Assembly: GCA_016282455.1 (NCBI GenBank)
Contig: JAEEKM010000019.1
Span: 1-7,842 of the forward strand
Origin: Treponema sp.
Lineage (GTDB): Bacteria > Spirochaetota > Spirochaetia > Treponematales > Treponemataceae
Reading direction: 5' to 3'
DNA: 7,842 nt
Position numbers and translations under genes: made by a program
Part shown: positions 1 through 7,129 of the stretch, in pieces
Layout: each line of letters starts with the position of its first letter
Numbering within the stretch: the first letter of the stretch is position 1
Notes under the pieces: generated by a model
Seen by the model: the letters and a program-made list of their open reading frames with translations, nothing else
Databases searched by the model: none
Told to the model about the DNA's origin: nothing

Positions 1-1706
1 CTGTTGACCCTCTCATTGAACTTAACAAGGGTGTGTCAGAAAACGAAGACGGCGAAGAAGAAGGAAGTGTTTTTGGCAGTGACGAAAGTCTTGAAAAAAT
101 TACTTCCATCAGAATTGACATTTCCCGCATTAACGAAGTTATCCGTTCCATTGACAGCCTTATCATCAGACAGTTCAGGCTCAAGCACCAGATTGAAGAG
201 TTTGAAAAAAAACTGAATGAAGAAGGCGGAAAAAACATAAGGGAAGTTCCCAAGCTGCTTAAGGAAGATCTGGCCCTTGCAGAAAGTGCAGTCTTTGATG
301 CCCAGCACCAGATTCTTGACCTTCGCATGCTGCCCTTAAACATTGTGCTCACTCCCCTTCGCAAAGAAATAGAAAGTGAAGCATTGCAGCTGCAGAAGAA
401 CGTACGCTTTGACATTCCCGACACAGACTTCATGCTAGATAAAGTTGTGCTCGAACAGCTGCGCGACATTCTTCTTCACCTGGTAAGAAACTCCCTTGAC
501 CACGGAATTGAAACTGCCGAAGCAAGAGCCGCCTCAGGTAAAAAAGAACAGGGAACAATCAGCATTCACACACAGCAGGTTTCCAACTACATAAAGATTA
601 TTGTTTCTGATGACGGAACAGGTATTGACTACGAAAAGGTTCGTGAAAAAGCAATGCGCCTTTTCCCCAACCAGCAGAAAGAAATATCTTCTATGGGCGA
701 GAAGGAACTGCAGCAGTATCTTTTCATGTCAGGCTTTTCTACAAGAGACCAGGCAAATGCCATGAGCGGAAGAGGCGTTGGTCTTGACGTAGTAAGAATC
801 TCCATGGAAAAAATCAAGGGTAAGATTCACCTCTATTCACAAAAAGGAAAGGGTACTACTTTTGAACTTACCATTCCGCTTTCTCTTGCCACACAGCAGG
901 GACTCTTCATTCACGCAGGCGGCATGAAGTTCATGGTTCCCTCCCACTACATCCGTGAAATTGTGGACATTGAATCAAGCCCCCTCACCGTAATGCAGGG
1001 GCAGTTATTCCTTGGCCTTCACGGTCAGCTTATTCCTGCCTACTACCTTTCTTCCATTCTTGGTAATGATCATACTGACCAGGCAACTTCAATCGTTGTT
1101 GCAGAATATCTGGAAACTCAGATGGCAATTGTTGTAGATTCCATTGAGCAGTATGAGAACGTAGTAGTCACTCCCCTTCCGGTACTCATGCGGGGAATGA
1201 ATGCACTTCAGGGAGTTGTATATGATGAAAACTATGCCATCATTCCAATTCTCAACATTCCCGACACCATGCAGAAACTCAAAGGTCTTCTTTCCTACGA
1301 GATTAAAAAGTACCGCACTAAAAACGAAAAGAAAGTTTACACAATTCTCATCGTTGACGACTCTGCAACCACAAGACAGATTGAACAGACTATTTTTGAA
1401 TCTTCAGGCTACATTGTGGAAACCGCAGTTGACGGAATTGATGCAATTGAAAAACTAAAAGCAAAACATATAGACGCCATCATCACAGATATTTCCATGC
1501 CTCGAATGGACGGTACAATTCTTCTTTCAAACATCAGGCGCATGGAAGAATACGCAGGCACACCAGTCATCGTTGTTTCAGGTGCATACGACCCCGAAGC
1601 AAAACAGCAGTTCATTGAAGCAGGTGCGCAGGCATTTATTGTGAAAAGTGAGTTCCAGCGCGGAAACCTCCTGCAGGCGGTAAAGGAGCTTCTCGGTGAA
1701 TACTAG
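1..1706 (+). CDS. Hybrid CheA-type histidine kinase with C-terminal receiver domain (5' partial)
   Basis: The frame is open from the first complete codon at base 3, so the gene begins upstream; 567 residues are visible, numbered here from base 3. An acidic linker (about 15-30) leads into a CheA-like dimerisation hairpin (about 33-125, with SIRIDISRIN and the LDLRMLPL segment). The HATPase domain shows an N box HLVRNSLDHGIE (159-170), G1 box DDGTGID (203-209) and G2 box GRGVGLDVV (256-264). A CheW-like P5 domain follows (about 293-425), then a receiver domain (about 446-562) with acidic pair D452/D453, phosphoacceptor D496 in DISMPRMDG, S526 and K548, all as expected for an active receiver. 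The Hpt domain with the phosphorylated histidine should lie upstream of the window. Known CheA proteins autophosphorylate in trans under control of chemoreceptors bound through P5/CheW. A receiver fused to CheA suggests intramolecular phosphotransfer, as in ChpA- or FrzE-like kinases. The 3' end overlaps the cyclase gene by 11 bases, so the two are probably translated together. The family assignment is secure; a role in motility versus cAMP control is inference. Confidence 0.95.
   Translation, partial: VDPLIELNKGVSENEDGEEEGSVFGSDESLEKITSIRIDISRINEVIRSIDSLIIRQFRLKHQIEEFEKKLNEEGGKNIREVPKLLKEDLALAESAVFDAQHQILDLRMLPLNIVLTPLRKEIESEALQLQKNVRFDIPDTDFMLDKVVLEQLRDILLHLVRNSLDHGIETAEARAASGKKEQGTISIHTQQVSNYIKIIVSDDGTGIDYEKVREKAMRLFPNQQKEISSMGEKELQQYLFMSGFSTRDQANAMSGRGVGLDVVRISMEKIKGKIHLYSQKGKGTTFELTIPLSLATQQGLFIHAGGMKFMVPSHYIREIVDIESSPLTVMQGQLFLGLHGQLIPAYYLSSILGNDHTDQATSIVVAEYLETQMAIVVDSIEQYENVVVTPLPVLMRGMNALQGVVYDENYAIIPILNIPDTMQKLKGLLSYEIKKYRTKNEKKVYTILIVDDSATTRQIEQTIFESSGYIVETAVDGIDAIEKLKAKHIDAIITDISMPRMDGTILLSNIRRMEEYAGTPVIVVSGAYDPEAKQQFIEAGAQAFIVKSEFQRGNLLQAVKELLGEY
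1682..1688 (+). promoter_or_regulatory. Shine-Dalgarno AAAGGAG for the cyclase gene
   Basis: AAAGGAG lies 7 bases upstream of the GTG at 1696, inside the last codons of the kinase gene. It decides the start: the next in-frame ATG (base 1750, residue 19) would delete the first beta strand of the receiver-like domain. Confidence 0.8.
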
Positions 1707-3582
1707 AAAAGTACTGGTAGCATTTGACTCAAGAACAATCTGTTCACTCATGCGAAAAAGATTTGAAGAAATCAAATACGAAGTGATTGAATGCAGGGAC
1801 GGACTTTCTGCCCTCGAAGCAGTTTATACGGAAGCCCCTGATGCAGTAATTGCCTCTTACGACTTACCTGTCATAAACGGATTCTCTCTTGCACGAATCA
1901 TTAAGAACACGCCCTTTCTTGCAAACATTGCAGTCATTACCTGCACCACAGAAGAATCGAGCGTGCTTGAGTTCTGGAATGAAAACAGCAAGGGAGATGT
2001 AGTTTTTACCATTACGGAAAACAATGGTGAAGAACTTGTAATGCAGGTAAAAGTTCTCTGCGACAAACTAAAAAATAATCTTTCCCCAAGAGAAGCCCCC
2101 GACAGAAACACTCTGGCAAAAGATGTAATCTCCGCTTACGAGAGGGAACTTTTCCAGCTCTACATTGTTCAGGGTGCCTTTTACTCAAGTTCCGGAGACT
2201 TTACAACCGAAGGCATTTTACAGCGCATGGCAAACCAGCTGCTGGGAGTTTACAACTACGATGCCCTCTGCATAATTCTTAACGACGACCCGCTGATTGA
2301 GTTTACACAAAAGGCAGACTTTATTTCAGAAAGCGACATGGACGACTTTATACAGATATGCCGTTCTGATTTTTCAAGCACTGTTACAAACAGAAAGGAA
2401 TACAACTGGCAGACCGCCCGCAAGGAACACAACTCCTTTAAGAAAGAAGAACACAGGGGTGCAAAACTAAAGAGCTATGAGTTCTTCCCAAGAGAAAGCA
2501 GTTCTTCCGAAAGTGCAGGCCTTGCTTTTTCAAACATAAGTGCAAAAGGAGTTCCCTTTACACTTCACGTAGGAAGCACTTCAAGTGATGCCTTTAACGT
2601 ACGCACTTCCAACCGCTTAAAATTCTTTGTTCAGGTTTACTCACTTCTCTTCCAGAAGGTAATTGAGTTTAAGAAAGTGCGCACTGCCGAAGAAAAAATT
2701 CACAACGCCTTCAGCCGCTTCCTGCCTCCAAAAGTGATTAACGACATCATTGCAGGACAGGATTCACTTGGTTCAGACCAGGGTGAAAAACGTCAGGTTG
2801 CAATTTTGATTGCAGACATCCGTGGCTTTACCACAATCAGTGAACTTACTGAACCGGAAAAGGTTGTGGAATTCTTAAACTCATATTTTTCTGTCATGGG
2901 TCAGGTCATAAAGAAACATGGCGGAACAATAGACAAGTTCATGGGAGATGCAATCATGGCTCTCTTTGGTGCACCGGAAAGTTACGAAGACAACGGAAGA
3001 AGGGCCGCAGAAGCCGCACTGGACATGATTGATGCCCTTAAAACTGTGGACACTTCCCTGCTCAACATTCCCCAGGGGCACAGCTTCCAGATTGGAATAG
3101 GCATTCACTACGGAAAACCGATTGTGGGTTCTATCGGAAGTCAGGAAAAAAGGGAATACACGGTTATCGGTGACGACGTAAACATTGCCTCCCGCATAGA
3201 AGGACTTACAAAACTTTACGGAACTCCGGTCATCATTTCAGACTCTGTAAAAAGAGACATGGATGCCCACAAGGGAGATGAAAAAGAAGTGCTTCTCCGC
3301 CACCTGGACAACGTAAAAGTTAAGGGAAAATCCATTGCAGTGGAAATCTACGAACTTACAAGAGATACAAAAAAATATTCCCATGAATTCCTTGAGAACT
3401 ACCACAAGGCAATTAACCAGTACCGCATTGGAAACTTTGACGGAGCCACGGAATATTTTAACATAGCACACACTCTTTGCCCCGCCGACAGAGCATCGGA
3501 ACTGCTGTATGAGAGAAGCAAAAAGTTCCTTAACGAACGCCCCGCCGACTGGGACGGAGCAATAGCCCTCACTACAAAATAA
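1696..3582 (+). CDS. Class III adenylate cyclase with degenerate receiver domain
   Basis: A 628-residue soluble protein with no signal peptide or membrane segment, started at GTG with a well-placed ribosome site. Residues about 5-122 have a receiver-like fold pattern but are degenerate: the position four residues before the conserved Pro (P58) is S54 instead of Asp, only D11 of the N-terminal acidic pair is present, and no Lys is seen in the expected beta-5 position (FTITEN). Residues about 140-320 are an unassigned, possibly GAF-like sensor region. A helical transducer (RFLPPKVINDII, 341-352) leads into the cyclase catalytic domain (about 365-555). Metal-binding aspartates are D374 (ADIRGFT) and D418 (KFMGDAIMALFG); adenine-selecting K414 and T489 (EYTVIGDD) and transition-state N496/R500 are present. 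Lys plus Thr is the pattern of class IIIb adenylate cyclases, so cAMP from ATP is the predicted reaction. The tail (about 560-628) has one TPR-like helical pair and the WDGAIAL ending common in such cyclases. Its position directly after a hybrid CheA suggests that kinase is its regulator (inference). Confidence 0.94.
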   Translation: MNTRKVLVAFDSRTICSLMRKRFEEIKYEVIECRDGLSALEAVYTEAPDAVIASYDLPVINGFSLARIIKNTPFLANIAVITCTTEESSVLEFWNENSKGDVVFTITENNGEELVMQVKVLCDKLKNNLSPREAPDRNTLAKDVISAYERELFQLYIVQGAFYSSSGDFTTEGILQRMANQLLGVYNYDALCIILNDDPLIEFTQKADFISESDMDDFIQICRSDFSSTVTNRKEYNWQTARKEHNSFKKEEHRGAKLKSYEFFPRESSSSESAGLAFSNISAKGVPFTLHVGSTSSDAFNVRTSNRLKFFVQVYSLLFQKVIEFKKVRTAEEKIHNAFSRFLPPKVINDIIAGQDSLGSDQGEKRQVAILIADIRGFTTISELTEPEKVVEFLNSYFSVMGQVIKKHGGTIDKFMGDAIMALFGAPESYEDNGRRAAEAALDMIDALKTVDTSLLNIPQGHSFQIGIGIHYGKPIVGSIGSQEKREYTVIGDDVNIASRIEGLTKLYGTPVIISDSVKRDMDAHKGDEKEVLLRHLDNVKVKGKSIAVEIYELTRDTKKYSHEFLENYHKAINQYRIGNFDGATEYFNIAHTLCPADRASELLYERSKKFLNERPADWDGAIALTTK

Positions 3583-3586
3583 GGAG
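3581..3586 (+). promoter_or_regulatory. Shine-Dalgarno AAGGAG for the first receptor gene
   Basis: AAGGAG overlaps the TAA stop of the cyclase (3580-3582) and is 10 bases before the ATG at 3597. The 14-base gap to the next gene leaves no room for a terminator plus promoter, which supports co-transcription. Confidence 0.7.
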
Positions 3587-3596
3587 ACGGCAGAAG

Positions 3597-5357
3597 ATGA
3601 CAAAAACGAAGAAGAAAAAAGATTTTGAACACCAGATGATGGACACAGGCCGTACTCCAAACCTTCTTGCGGCAGGAATAATCTTAGTCTATACCTTTTA
3701 TTTTTCCGGCACAAACATTCTGCAGGAAGGACCCATTCAGATTGTGAAGGCAGGAGTAATCGTACTCTTTCTTGTTACACTTGGACAGTTCATTCTCGCT
3801 CCGCAGACAAACCGCTGGCTTACAAAAAAAATATCCCAGGCACTGGAAAAAGAAGAAAACGGTAAACTCTCCGCAGATGAAAGAACAGACCTTGTAAAGG
3901 CACTTACCAAATGCCCCCTTTCCATCTGCCGTGAAGTTGCCATAGTGTTCATCATTATTGCCTCAATGCTGAGTCTTTCCTACCACTTTGTTTTTACTCT
4001 TGATAAAGTAAACACTTTTTTCATTTTTGCAGGAGCAGTATTCGGTTCCTACAACGCAGGAATCCTTGCCTACTACTATGCAGAAGGCCTTTGCGATAAA
4101 TACGCTTCCATTCTTCTAAACAGAGAAATAAACAAAGAGTCCATCAAAGAAAAAAAATATTACGGAGAGGGAGTACTCATAAGAATCTTCCGTTTTGTAA
4201 TAGTTCCCGTAATCATGGCAAGCATTCTTCAGATGCTCTTTATTTTCAAGGGCCACGTACAGAACATAGAAGCCCGCAAGCATGTAATTGACCTGATTGT
4301 TCTTTGTGTAATAAACGCAGGAGTCATCCTTACACAGGCAACCTTCCTCTTTAAGGGAATTGTAGATGCACCAAAAGAAATAAGCAGCATTCTTGAAAAA
4401 CTCATCACCGGCAAACTGGACGCAGAAACAAAACTCCCCCTAAGCCTCACAAACGAACTTTCTTCAAACCTTTACATGGTAAACGAAATCATCAATTCAC
4501 AGCAGTCAATTTCAAACGACGCCTTTACCACAAGTATCGGAATCATAAACTCAACCCAGGAACTTTCGCGGGCTTCAAAAAAGAGCGCAGAGATTTCCAT
4601 TAAACAGGCAACCAGTGTACGTGAATGTCTTTCCACGATGGATGATGTTCAGGAAACCTTAAAGAATATTTCCAAACGCATTACAGACGTAAGTTACACC
4701 GCAGACGTTACCCGTGACAATGTTAACGCAGGCTTTGATCTTCTCGGAGAAAACATCAGCAAGATGTCAGAAATCACGGAAGCAAACATTGAAACCATCA
4801 CCGGCATAAAAGACCTGAGTGAAAAAATAGACGATGTGTGGGACATCATAAGCACCATCGACTCCATTGCGGCAAAAACAAGAATCATCGCCTTTAACGC
4901 AGAACTGGAAGCAACTGCCGCAGGTGAAAACGGAGAGAACCTGCACATTGTTGCAAACGAAGTGCGCCGTCTTGCAGACTCCATTACAAACTCAACCAGA
5001 GAAATTAAAGACGGTATCAAAAAAATCCAGGAATCTTCAGACAACCTGATTATTACCAGTGAAGGCGGTACACAGAAAATCCGTGAAGGAAGCGAATTCT
5101 TTGCAGACATGGAAGAACGTTTTACAGAACTCCGCACCACAAGCGACATTACTTCTGAAAGTGCGGCCGCAATACAGAACATAATTGCAACCCAGAATGT
5201 TTCTTTCAAACAGATAAACTCAACCCTGCATCAGATAAGCACAGGTTTTGACCACTTCTCCGAATCTGCACAGCTCATCAACGATGCATCAGAAAAACTA
5301 AGGCTTGTCTCAGAACAGCTTAGCACAATCAAGCACTTAAGCCGGGAGGAAGTATGA
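3597..5357 (+). CDS. Six-helix membrane methyl-accepting chemotaxis-like receptor (paralogue 1)
   Basis: A 586-residue protein with a Lys-rich cytoplasmic N-terminus and six predicted membrane helices (about 21-38, 48-69, 110-134, 138-160, 196-217, 229-252). Outward loops are only about 6-12 residues, so there is no periplasmic ligand-binding domain. The larger loops, with motif DERTDL (94-99) and KKYYG (186-190), face the cytoplasm if the N-terminus is inside. A possible divergent HAMP-like stretch (about 255-300) precedes a long MCP coiled-coil hairpin. The tip (about 424-460) has IIAFNAELEA and AGENGE, then VANEVRRLA. Against E. coli Tsr, N381, E385, G390 and E391 are kept, but R388 is A441 and F373 is A426. 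A methylation-like stretch (338-347, ATSVRECLST) keeps the second glutamate, E343, but has R342 at the first. There is no NWETF-type CheR tether at the C-terminus. Known MCPs regulate CheA; here the upstream hybrid CheA is the obvious partner (inference). It shares an ATGA overlap with the next gene. Confidence 0.93.
   Translation: MTKTKKKKDFEHQMMDTGRTPNLLAAGIILVYTFYFSGTNILQEGPIQIVKAGVIVLFLVTLGQFILAPQTNRWLTKKISQALEKEENGKLSADERTDLVKALTKCPLSICREVAIVFIIIASMLSLSYHFVFTLDKVNTFFIFAGAVFGSYNAGILAYYYAEGLCDKYASILLNREINKESIKEKKYYGEGVLIRIFRFVIVPVIMASILQMLFIFKGHVQNIEARKHVIDLIVLCVINAGVILTQATFLFKGIVDAPKEISSILEKLITGKLDAETKLPLSLTNELSSNLYMVNEIINSQQSISNDAFTTSIGIINSTQELSRASKKSAEISIKQATSVRECLSTMDDVQETLKNISKRITDVSYTADVTRDNVNAGFDLLGENISKMSEITEANIETITGIKDLSEKIDDVWDIISTIDSIAAKTRIIAFNAELEATAAGENGENLHIVANEVRRLADSITNSTREIKDGIKKIQESSDNLIITSEGGTQKIREGSEFFADMEERFTELRTTSDITSESAAAIQNIIATQNVSFKQINSTLHQISTGFDHFSESAQLINDASEKLRLVSEQLSTIKHLSREEV
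4878..4912 (+). repeat. Copy 1 of a 35-base near-identical segment encoding the receptor tip
   Basis: This segment matches 6641-6675 at 34 of 35 positions (the mismatch is G4882 versus A6645), including a perfect 30-base run. It encodes the ascending side of the MCP tip (IIAFNAELEA). The surrounding DNA of the two paralogues is much more diverged. Protein constraint plus shared codon preference could explain it; gene conversion is an alternative. Confidence 0.75.
5344..5349 (+). promoter_or_regulatory. Shine-Dalgarno GGGAGG for the second receptor gene
   Basis: GGGAGG lies within the last codons of the preceding gene, 4 bases before the ATG at 5354. The spacing is short, but the start-stop overlap ATGA (5354-5357) supports this start through translational coupling. 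Confidence 0.7.
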
Positions 5358-7129
5358 AAACCTTTGAATACGTTCCTTATGATAAAAAAGGAAAATACGT
5401 TCCCTTTACAAGATACGCTTTCTTTCTGGGAATCATTCCAAACCTGATTTCCGTACTGCTGGTTTTCCTTTACTCAGTAAACTTTGTAAACATTGACCTC
5501 AAGACAATGCTCCTTGCCTCAGGCTGGGTAGTACTCATAACCGCTTTCGGACAGATGGTTGCCGCTCCGGTAACAAACAAATTCATCTCGCAGAGAATAT
5601 CCACAAAACTAAATCTCTGGTCAACCGTAGGACTTGATGAAAAAGAGAGAACCACCCTCATAAAAGAAGTACTGCGCTTCCCCTTTATAAAATCGCTGGA
5701 AGTATACTTTCACTTTTTTGTCTGTTCAATAGAACTTACCGTTGTGATGATTTTCATCTTAAAGGTAGACGCCTACACTTCCGGAGTCATGTTCATCACC
5801 CTCATAGCGGCATCTTTCCTTGCAATGATTCTTTCGCTTTCTGTAAACGAACAGGTGTGTTCTAAAATTGCAATCAAACTTTACGACGAAGGAATTGACA
5901 GGAAAAACATCAGTGAAAAAAAATACTTTGGCATGTCCCTTACCTTTGCCTTTGTTCTCCACATCATTGTCCCGATTCTTTTTGGAGCAATATTCACGGT
6001 TCTTACAGGCATGCAGAGTTTTTATGCAGAGGGAGACAAAAACTGGTTCCTCAGGGTGATTTACGTTTCTATTACTGACATTGTATTTTTCAGCGTGCTC
6101 ACAGGACTTTTCTTCCTTAAGATAAGATCTTACTCAGGCTTAATGCATGACGGTCTTGAAGCAATCAGCAAAAACAGCAGCGACAAACTCACCCTTTTCC
6201 CGGTTGACCTTGCCACAGAGTTTTCATACGCCCTGCACCTGGTAAACAAAACCATCATCTACTTTAACAGCATGATGACAAAGACTGCAAACATAAATGA
6301 ACGCATAGTTTCTTCTGCCACAAATCTTTCTGCAGTTTCAAAAGAAACAGAAAGCACTGCAATGGAACAGTCCACCAGCGTAGAAGAAATTCTTGCCACT
6401 ATGGTTAATACGGAAAGTCTTTCCCATACAATTGAATCTAAAATCCGTGAAGTGATTAAAGTTGCACAAAAAACTACGGAAGACGTAAACACAAACTTTA
6501 AAAACCTTCATGACAACCTGAACAAGATGAAGGAAATTACAGACTCCAACCAGACAACCATTCTGGGCATTCAGAGCCTGTGTACAAAAATCAACAACGT
6601 ACGCGACATCGTAAACCTTATTGACAGTGTTGCAGAACAGACAAAAATCATCGCCTTTAACGCAGAACTGGAAGCGTCCATGATAAACTCAAGCGACGAA
6701 AGTTTCCACAATGTGGCAATAGAAATCCGAACCCTTGCTGACAAAACCATGAATCTTACAAAAGAGATTAAGGAAAAAATCAACGAGATTCAGAGGGCCA
6801 GCGAAACCCTTATTCTTACAAGCCAGAACTGTACTGGAAAAATCAAGGAAGGCAATGCCCTTACAGAGCGGCTGGAAAAGAAATTCCACGGCATTAAGTT
6901 CTCCGCAGTAACCACTGCAGAAGACTCTCAGGAAATTGTAGACTATGTGCAGGAACAGACAAACTCCTACAACCAGCTTGTGTCCGTTCTTTCACAAATA
7001 AACACTGGTGTTAAAGGCTTTAGTGAATCAAGCCAGCTTATCACCACTACGGTAGCTTCACTTCAAAACAGTGCAGGTTACCTCCGCAACCTTAACAAAA
7101 ACTTCCACTCAACAGGAGAATCATTATGA
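5354..7129 (+). CDS. Six-helix membrane methyl-accepting chemotaxis-like receptor with divergent tip (paralogue 2)
   Basis: A 591-residue paralogue of the preceding protein, aligning along its whole length. Six predicted membrane helices lie at about 22-46, 51-71, 111-137, 141-163, 193-219 and 234-255. The shared loop motifs are ERTTL (98-102) and KKYFG (189-193), and a cysteine (C169) follows helix 4. The outward loop between helices 5 and 6 is slightly longer (about 14 residues) than in paralogue 1. The cytoplasmic hairpin has a full methylation consensus STSVEEILAT (340-349) with E344/E345, better than in paralogue 1. The signalling tip keeps QTKIIAFNAELEA (429-441), but the usual R-A-G-E-x-G-R-G turn is replaced by M443 to S450 (MINSSDES), and Tsr V398 corresponds to N453. 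A normal-looking descending arm with AIEIRTLAD follows. The C-terminus lacks a CheR tether. The family is clear; whether this tip can still activate a kinase is doubtful, and it may instead be an inhibitory or specialised array member (inference). Confidence 0.92.
   Translation: MKTFEYVPYDKKGKYVPFTRYAFFLGIIPNLISVLLVFLYSVNFVNIDLKTMLLASGWVVLITAFGQMVAAPVTNKFISQRISTKLNLWSTVGLDEKERTTLIKEVLRFPFIKSLEVYFHFFVCSIELTVVMIFILKVDAYTSGVMFITLIAASFLAMILSLSVNEQVCSKIAIKLYDEGIDRKNISEKKYFGMSLTFAFVLHIIVPILFGAIFTVLTGMQSFYAEGDKNWFLRVIYVSITDIVFFSVLTGLFFLKIRSYSGLMHDGLEAISKNSSDKLTLFPVDLATEFSYALHLVNKTIIYFNSMMTKTANINERIVSSATNLSAVSKETESTAMEQSTSVEEILATMVNTESLSHTIESKIREVIKVAQKTTEDVNTNFKNLHDNLNKMKEITDSNQTTILGIQSLCTKINNVRDIVNLIDSVAEQTKIIAFNAELEASMINSSDESFHNVAIEIRTLADKTMNLTKEIKEKINEIQRASETLILTSQNCTGKIKEGNALTERLEKKFHGIKFSAVTTAEDSQEIVDYVQEQTNSYNQLVSVLSQINTGVKGFSESSQLITTTVASLQNSAGYLRNLNKNFHSTGESL
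6641..6675 (+). repeat. Copy 2 of a 35-base near-identical segment encoding the receptor tip
   Basis: Partner of 4878-4912, in direct orientation and in the same reading phase within the second receptor gene. Identity ends abruptly just where the second receptor's tip sequence departs from the MCP consensus. Confidence 0.75.
7114..7119 (+). promoter_or_regulatory. Shine-Dalgarno AGGAGA for the third receptor gene
   Basis: AGGAGA ends 6 bases before the ATG at 7126 and lies inside the coding end of the preceding gene. The start overlaps the upstream TGA as ATGA (7126-7129). Confidence 0.7.

Noticed and set aside
33..35. GTG at base 33 as the true start of the first gene
   Set aside because: The frame is open upstream to the window edge, no Shine-Dalgarno sequence precedes it, and it falls in an acidic linker just before the CheA dimerisation domain; the gene clearly begins upstream.
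1750..1752. ATG at residue 19 as the cyclase start
   Set aside because: It would remove the first beta strand and D11 of the receiver-like domain, and GTG 1696 has the better ribosome site.
3583..3596. Possible terminator or internal promoter between cyclase and first receptor
   Set aside because: Only 14 bases, filled by the ribosome site and spacer; no hairpin with a T run and no room for -35/-10 boxes.
3238..3714. 158-codon minus-strand open frame across the cyclase-receptor junction
   Set aside because: It is antisense to two well-supported genes, Cys/Phe/Ser-rich without motifs, and no ribosome site was recognised for it.
4694..5209. 171-codon minus-strand open frame
   Set aside because: It lies wholly inside the MCP hairpin of the first receptor, has no recognisable domain, and its Ser/Met/Leu-rich composition is what reverse-complementing that coding sequence gives.
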